DNA from: Hippophae tibetana
Taxonomy: Eukaryota; Streptophyta; Magnoliopsida; Rosales; Elaeagnaceae
Direction of reading: 5' to 3'
NCBI GenBank assembly: GCA_037013495.1
Contig: CM072812.1
Coordinates: forward strand, 37,236,001-37,300,000
DNA length: 64,000 nucleotides
In this document: positions 57,964-64,000 of the stretch, piece by piece
How the letters are laid out: the number at the start of each line of letters is the position of its first letter
Position numbering within the stretch: the first letter of the stretch is position 1
Program-made: the position numbers and the translations under genes
Notes under the pieces: generated by a model
Databases searched by the model: none
Told to the model about the DNA's origin: nothing
What the model saw: only the letters and a program-made list of their open reading frames with translations

Positions 57964-60900
57964 CTCAAGGAGGAAGAGAAACAATCAACTTGAGTTTGGA
58001 AACTAATTCTTGAAATCTGCCTGGTAGATGAGATTTGGTGAAGATGTCAGTTGTTTGATCTGTGGAGGATATTGATTTGAGATAAACAATGTCTTGAAGA
58101 ACATGTTGACGAACAAAATGATAATCAATCTTGATATGTTTTGTTCGTTCATGAAATACATTATTGTGAGCAATCTGAATAACACTCTGATTGTCACAAT
58201 ATAGGATAGTTGTAGTTGATTAAAAAATACCCATATCAACAATTAACCAACGGAGCCAAAGAATTTCTTGAGTGGTGTCAGCAAGAGCACAATATTCAAC
58301 TTCAGTGTTGGATCGAGAAGTGAGGGATTTTTTCTTGCTTCGCCAAGATATGAGAGAGTTTCCAAGAAAGAAACAATATCCAGTGGTAGAGCGACGATCA
58401 GTTGGGTCACTTGCCCAATGAGCATCAAAGTAAGCGGAAAGAAGAAGATTAGACTTGTTAGAAAAGTGGAGACCCTGAAACATGGTGACTTTGATGTAGC
58501 GGAGAATGCGAAGAACCGTAGTATAATGGGTAGACCGTGGAACAAACATGAATTGACTAACCAGATGAACATCATAGACAATGTTAGGACGAGTAACTGT
58601 GAGATAAATAAGACTGCCTACTAGTTGTCTGTATAAAGTGGCATCTAAGAGAATAGTATCATTTAATGGAGTAAGTTTGACATTGGTTTCTAGAGGTGTT
58701 GATGCAGTTTTGCAATCAGTAAGGCCAACCCGATTAAGAATATCGAAAGAGTACTTTGCTTGAGAGAGGTAATATCCTTGAGAATTAGATGAGATTTCTA
58801 GGCCCAAGAAGTAGTGGAGATGACCAAGGTCTTTCATTTCAAATTGATGGCTCAGAAACTGCTTGAGATCAATAATGCCAATAGAGTCATTCCCTGTTAT
58901 GATCATATCATCTACATAAAGGAGTAGAAGTGTTACATCAGTGAGATTCTTCCGAATAAAGAGACTGGATTCATAAGAACTGGAAGTGAATCCAAAGTTA
59001 GTTAGTGTATAGCTAAATTTGGAAAACCAAGCCCGATGAGCTTGTTTGAGGCCATAGAGAGGACGACGAAGTCTGCATACTTGATGAGGTGAATGAGCGT
59101 ATCCAGGAGAAGGTTCCATATAAACTTCCTCAGTTATGTCTCCATTGAGAAAAGTATTTTTGACATCCATTTGAAACATGTTCCAATTTCGGGCAGCAAC
59201 AACAATAATGATACTTCGAACAGAGGTGAGGCAAGCTACAGGTGCAAAAGTTTCTTCATAGTCGAATCCATATTCCTGTGTAAAACCCTTTGCAACCAGA
59301 CGAGCTTTATATCGTTCCACAGACCCATCTGAATGAGTTTTGATTTTGAAAATCCACTTACAACCAATCAGAGATTTATTAGATGGAAGATCAACAAGAT
59401 CCTATGTATGTACTTTTGTTAATGCCTGTAATGCATCTGTCATAACTTGCTTCCAATGAGGGTTAGAACTAGCTTCTCTATAGTTTTGGGGTTCATGATG
59501 AGACAAAATAGTAGAGAAACTTTGGTAATCAGGAAAATGAAAAGGAAGACTACTTACACGAGTAGAACGATGAAGTGATGACTCTAGACAATCAGGTAGT
59601 TGGTCTTCAGAAGATGTTGTTATGGTAGGATCAACAAAAGGAGCAGACACATCAGGAGAAGCCGTAGTAGACGATGGTGAGGGTAATGGAGCAATGTCAG
59701 GAGGAAATAAATCAATAGTTGGGTCATTAAAAAATGAAAGTGAGGTAGGAGATGAGACATGAAATGAGGAAATAGAGGAAACCATTTTATGTTCCCAAAA
59801 GATGACATGACGAGAGATGTGCAATCGTTTAGAGATAGGGTCCCAACAACGATAGCTTTTTTGTTATATTCCATACCCTAAGAAACAACAAAGACAAGCA
59901 TGAGGTTCCAATTTATTGCATTTATGAGGGTGAAGAAGAACAAAACAAGCATAACTAAACACTTTGAGTAGTTCATAAGATGGAGAAGTACTATAAAGAC
60001 CCTCATAAGAGGATTGATTGTGAATAATAGGCATGGGAACACGATTGACGGTATAAACAGCCGTAAGAGCTGCTTCACCCCAAAAGCGTTCAGGACAAGA
60101 ACTATAAATGAGAAGAGTGCGAACAATATTAAAAATATATCTATGTTTTCGCTCAACTTTTCCATTTTGTTGAGATGTGCCATGACAAGAATATTGAGAA
60201 AGAGTCCCATTTTTTCGAAGAAAATTTTAAAAAATTGTTTCTTTATATTCCATAGTATTATCAGCTTTAAGTACTTTGATATTTTTAGAAAATTAGGTTT
60301 TAACCATTTGGGCAAAATCATAATAAATTTTGGGTAATTCAGATCTATGTTTCATGAGAAAAATTCATGTGAATCTTGAATAATCATCAATAAAAATGAC
60401 AAAGTAAACACATCCCCCCATAGTAGGATGTGTGAATGGACCCCAAACATCAGAATGAATTAAGTCAAAAGAGGAGACAAAAGTAGAATCACTTTTATTA
60501 AAACATAAAGCAGGTTGTTTTCCCAATTGACAAGGCAAATAATTTACATTATCAAAAATAGAAACAGATCCTAATTTACCACAAGATACTAAGGGACGAA
60601 GACGTCCTATATACGTATGGCCTAGACGAGCATGCCATAGGTTGATAGGAGTAGTAAAAGCAACAATGAAAGTATGACGATAATTGGGTAGATGAAGGTT
60701 GATAAGTTCAAATAATTGTCCAACCTTACGGCCTATCCCAAGGATCTGTCCTGTCTGTGGATCCTACACATGACAACCAGAAGAGGAAAAAGTAATAGTA
60801 AGACCAAGTTCACATAATTGACCAACAGAGATAAGATTTAGAGTAATGCTGGGAATATGAAAGGTGTCATAAAGTGATATTTAAGATGTGGAAACTTATC

Positions 60901-62043
60901 CTACAGCATTAACATGCATATGTGAACCATTGGCAGTTTGAATTAAAGGTTTGGAGATGGAAGATTGCGTGGGAGAAAAGACGTGAGTATCATGAGTCAT
61001 ATGGTTACAACAAGCAGAATCAAAATACCATAAAGATTTACCTGATGTGAGAGACAAGGTAGTAGGAGGAGGATTACTAGATTGTGACAGAACATATTTA
61101 AGAAGACCTTCAAGTTCTTGAGTAGAGAAAGTAAATTTGTCACGATTATCCTTAGAAACAGTAGTAGTGATAGCTGAGTTACTATTTTTACCTTAAGCAT
61201 GTTGAGAGGGATTTTGAAAGAAATCTCTGTGAAAGTTTCATGGACCCTTCTTGTGACAATATATACATACCCGAATGAGACATGTAAGAAGCTCACGATT
61301 GGGATTGTGACAGTAGGTGCAACCTTGATGTTTGAAGCTCTCTTTAGAACCTTCTTTAGGGCAATAAGAGGGGGTGGCAAGAACAAAATCTGTATGATAA
61401 ACTTTGAAAACCCCCATTCGAGTTTCTTTAGAGCGAAGCTCGGTCACAGTAGTATCTAAGGAGGGAAAAAACTCCGATGGAATAGGGAAGCCCGAACAGG
61501 TTCAAATCGATCATGGAGAGCCATGAGAAAAATAACAAGATGCTGGTGATTACGGTAAGTTGCAAACATCTCAGCATCAATCTTGTTCGTCCAAGTTGGT
61601 TCAGAGAGAGCAAGTTGATACCAAATAGAATGCATTTCAGAGAGAAATTGGTTAATGGTTTGATCAGCCCTTTGGCGTTTGGTATGAAGAGTTGTTAGAA
61701 GTTGAAATTGGTTGGCCAAATCTATTGTAGTGAAGCGAGCCTCAAGAAATTCTCAAACTTTTTTGACAGTGTCAAAACGCCCAAATTCACCATGGATGGA
61801 TGGTAAGGTGATGTTATGGAACCAGGTAATAATTTGATGATGTTTACTCTCCTAGTCTTCAAGGCGGTCAGCAAATAAGGAGTTGTTTTTAGTGGTTTCT
61901 TAGATGGGTATAAAGATATCACCAATTATGAAATGCCATAGCTTGCGTTCTTTAAAGAAAATTTTCATTTCTTGTGCCCATGCTAGGTAGTTAGTATCAT
62001 CAAGGGTGGTAGATATTGGTTTTGGGACATCATTTCGGTCCAT
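57964..62043 (-). pseudogene. Copia-5 gag-pol polyprotein, interrupted
   Basis: The start ATG is at 62043 (MDRNDVPKPIS), close behind the primer site. Blocks from high to low coordinates: gag (WAQEMKIFFKERKLWHFI near 61980, then 61456-61720); protease (FDSACCNHMT near 61010); GAG-pre-integrase (LWHARLGHTYIGRL near 60630); integrase (DLIHSDVWGPF, IFIDDYSRFT, GTSQQNGKVERKHR between 60480 and 60150, FLGYG near 59870); linker 59402-59824; RT/RNase H 58220-59320 with intact LYVDDMIITGND and a QMDVKNTFLNGD block. RNase H continues past a stop near 58219 to the natural end at 57964 (KLKLIVSLPP). At least six stops and a few frame changes are present. Catalytic motifs survive, so decay is modest. Confidence 0.9.
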
Positions 62044-62261
62044 TTTAACAAAATAATGGAGGAAATATAAGGCAAATATATAGAAATACTATAAATGAGA
62101 TATCCTTAAAAATGAAAAGAGGAGTTGAAAATAAGCCTGGAACCGGGTTGAGGTGAGCCGAGTTGAGAGTGAACCGAGTTGGGGTGAGCTGGGTTGGCTG
62201 TGATGAAGAGAGGCCAAATTTTGATAGAAATTTAAGAGGTATATGCGAGGCTTTGATACCA

Positions 62262-62437
62262 TGTGAAGAGTATAGAGAGATAAGAAGAAAGAATGATTTA
62301 ATGTTGTATTGATGTATTTTAGAATGTACATAGGGAACCCTATTTATAGGGTTGTAACAAGTGTGGTACAAGTGAAATAATACAAGTGTAGTACAAGTGA
62401 AGTATAAGTGAATTACAATATCAAATATTACTTAACA
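62262..62437 (-). repeat. Copia-5 5' LTR (176 bp)
   Basis: Ends TGTGAAGAG..CTTAACA; on the minus strand a CCTATAAATAGGG TATA box near 62336. It holds only about two degenerate copies of the 25-bp repeat. TTTAG target duplication follows at 62438-62442. Confidence 0.92.
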
Positions 62438-62442
62438 TTTAG

Positions 62443-63268
62443 TATGATAATAGTCTATTTGTAGAGGTAGATATATTTGGAAGTAAAGAGTGACACATAA
62501 CTTATCTCAACTTTTAATAAATAAATTTTTAGATATAATATTTATAAAATTGTATATAAATTACATGCATAAAATAGAACTGTTTTATACTTGAGTTATA
62601 AATTTAAAGCTTTTAACACTCATTATTTAAAAAAAAACTCAACAATTGGAACTTATTTTTACTAAAATGAGATACATATAATATATTTTAATTAAAATCT
62701 AGTAAACAGTGAAAAATAATTGATATTATTTCACTTAGAAGTGTTTTCAAAGAAAATATTTTCATAAAAAAACAAGTTATTTGTATTGGAAGCATAAATG
62801 TACTTTCTTGAGCGATAAAGCATTTATCATCATCTACTCCACCTAGGGGTGTGCAAAAAATCCGATCATCCGATCCGATCCAATCTGATGGTCGGATCGG
62901 ATGGAGGATTTCACTACGATTCATCCGATCCGACTGAAATTAATAATATATATATTTTATTAATATATATTTATTAAATTAAATATATATATATATTTAA
63001 TATATTATTTAAATATATATATATATAATAATTAATAAACCTAATTATTATTCTAACCTAACCTAACCTTAGCCATATATCTATTCTTAACCTAATCTAT
63101 TTTCCCAGCTACCTCCTTGCCTCTCTGCCTCCATCTCAGGATTCTCTGTTTCTTTACTCTACTTCGCTGTTTCTCCTCCTTCTCTACTTCTCTGCTGTTG
63201 TTGTTGCTCCTTCTCTGCTTCTCTGTTGCTACTGCTGTTCCTTCTCTGCTTCACGGCGCCAAAAACTT
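62443..63268. other. Displaced downstream flank of the WAT1-related gene, with a hAT-like end
   Basis: Sequence from 62443 continues what followed the stop codon before Copia-5 inserted, so it should contain the original 3' UTR. At 62844 TAGGGGTGTGCAAAAAA starts a stretch with CCGATCCGATCC and its complement GGATCGGATGG, a typical non-autonomous hAT end; no partner end is visible. AT microsatellites (62945-63030) and CTTCTCTGCTTCTCTG-like repeats (63120-63250) follow. Confidence 0.5.
62844..62935. mobile_element. hAT-like non-autonomous element terminus
   Basis: TAGGGGTGTGCAAAAAATCC followed by inverted copies of CATCCGATCCGA. The TAGGGGTGTGCA start with a GGATCGGAT motif series is a common plant hAT pattern. 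Single end only. Confidence 0.45.
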
Positions 63269-63269
63269 G

Positions 63270-64000
63270 ATGAGCAAAAACCGGTATTACTGATTCTTGC
63301 CAATACTTTGGTTTTAATATTTATAAAACTCTCGCAAGTGCACGAATCATTTCGTAGAAAATGATAAGTATACTCCCAAGGTCGATCTAAGGAAGGAATG
63401 TATGTGGTTCTTAATTTATTATTCAAACTTTTAAAAACGAAATTAAATCCTAAACATCCTATCACGATATTTTGGGGTTTTTGTGTTTTTAATCTACTTA
63501 CATAAAAATAAACATAGATTCAATAAAAATTTATGAAAATTTTATCATTTATAATGGCGGAGTATTTATGGATATAATAACTAAGTTAATTATGCTTGCT
63601 CATATTATCTAGGTTATTAAAGATATGAATTGATATTTATTTATTCTCTTTTTTTTGTATGAATACCACCTTTGGTGGGGTTAGATATTCTTTGTTAACT
63701 AAACAAATCAATTAACACCTATGGGTGGGGTTGATAACCAATTTTCTTAATTAAATTAATTCCTTTTTCTAAGAGATTGAAAATGAACCATTTAAATGCC
63801 ACCTTTGGTGGGGTTAGACAATTTAAACTTTATTCAAGGTGTCCAAATTAAACCTAAAAATTTAGTCATCCGAGTACTAACTTTCAAGTTTTAAAACCAC
63901 TACTGAAAACATGTTGTCAATACATTTTCAGATAATAATTCTTATAAAAACTTTTGAAATAGAGCTTCACTCTAACTACCGGGCGATTGTACCATCAAAT
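63270..64000 (-). mobile_element. Partial Gypsy-type LTR running off the window
   Basis: Begins TGATGAGCAAAAACCGG just after CGGCGCCAAAAACT. On the minus strand the GGCGCC next to an LTR end resembles the Asp-tRNA primer site TGGCGCCGTTGCC, but only about nine bases fit. The CGCAAGTGCACGAATCAT and AAGTATACTCCCAAGGTCGA text is widespread in large plant Gypsy LTRs. It contains three CACCT(T/A)(T/G)GGTGGGGTT hairpin motifs at about 63666, 63717 and 63801. Confidence 0.45.

Larger units (their letters stand above)
57556..62437 (-). mobile_element. Copia-5 LTR retrotransposon, structurally complete, with target duplication
   Basis: Minus-strand element with LTRs at 57556-57951 and 62262-62437, both TGTGAAGAGTATAGAGAG .. 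ACTTAACA. The primer site TGGTATCAAAGC (minus, 62250-62261) is present, a polypurine tract (GTTTGAGGGAGGA, minus, 57952-57964) abuts the LTR, and 5-bp target duplications TTTAG lie at both ends. All gag-pol domains are present but interrupted. It lies head-to-tail opposite to the WAT1-related gene, starting at the base after its stop codon. Confidence 0.94.

Noticed and set aside
63050..63072. Possible telomere-like repeat (CTAACCTAACCTAACC)
   Set aside because: The plant telomere unit is CCCTAAA; this has a different unit and only three to four copies.

Overview
The window is nuclear DNA from a flowering plant, probably a eudicot. The grounds are very AT-rich intergenic DNA, introns with GT..AG borders, a PORR-domain organelle RNA gene, a seven-exon WAT1-related (nodulin MtN21/EamA) transporter gene, and many plant LTR retrotransposons of the Copia and Ty3/Gypsy types. 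No species can be named from sequence alone. Only two structurally intact host genes are supported; most of the rest is transposon-derived or low-complexity DNA. No RNA gene, CRISPR array, bacterial operon or pararetrovirus was seen.

Layout. 1-2.7 kb: PORR/'WHAT'S THIS FACTOR'-like gene (+) with a probable spliced 5' leader. 2.7-8.5 kb: AT-rich spacer holding two hAT-type MITEs with exact 8-bp target duplications. 8.5-10.3 kb: decayed hAT transposase (-). 11-16 kb: two copies of a ~470-bp dispersed repeat, a candidate mitochondrial DNA insertion and a purine-rich degenerate tandem block. 16.6-23.5 kb: degenerate Gypsy-like element without intact coding capacity. 23.5-30.3 kb: Copia-1 (+), heavily mutated. 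31.8-36.5 kb: Copia-2 (-), broken mainly by in-frame stops, with a 26-bp minisatellite in its LTRs. 37.3-38.5 kb: AT-rich satellite-like array. 38.7-39.4 kb: Copia-3 5' end (+). 39.4-44.7 kb: Gypsy-like remnant (-) whose LTR is split by a second 1.9-kb LTR. 46.1-50.8 kb: Copia-4 (-), missing its 3' half, with a CACTA-like end in its integrase and a 60-bp minisatellite in one LTR. 51.7-53.0 kb: direct and inverted repeat complex. 53.6-57.6 kb: WAT1-related gene (+). 57.6-62.4 kb: Copia-5 (-), inserted exactly at the WAT1 stop codon. 63.27 kb to the end: start of another Gypsy-type LTR.

The strongest observations are: (1) Copia-5 landed so that its 5-bp target duplication TTTAG contains the WAT1 stop codon. 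The reading frame is intact, but the native 3' UTR has moved 4.9 kb away and is replaced by antisense LTR sequence. (2) The two LTRs of Copia-5 differ by 220 bp because of a 25-bp minisatellite, and two other Copia elements here also carry LTR minisatellites (26 and 60 bp). (3) Intron 4 of the WAT1 gene carries a degenerate duplicate of the end of exon 4 with its splice donor. I found no new multi-gene system; the novelty is in transposon-gene and transposon-transposon architecture.
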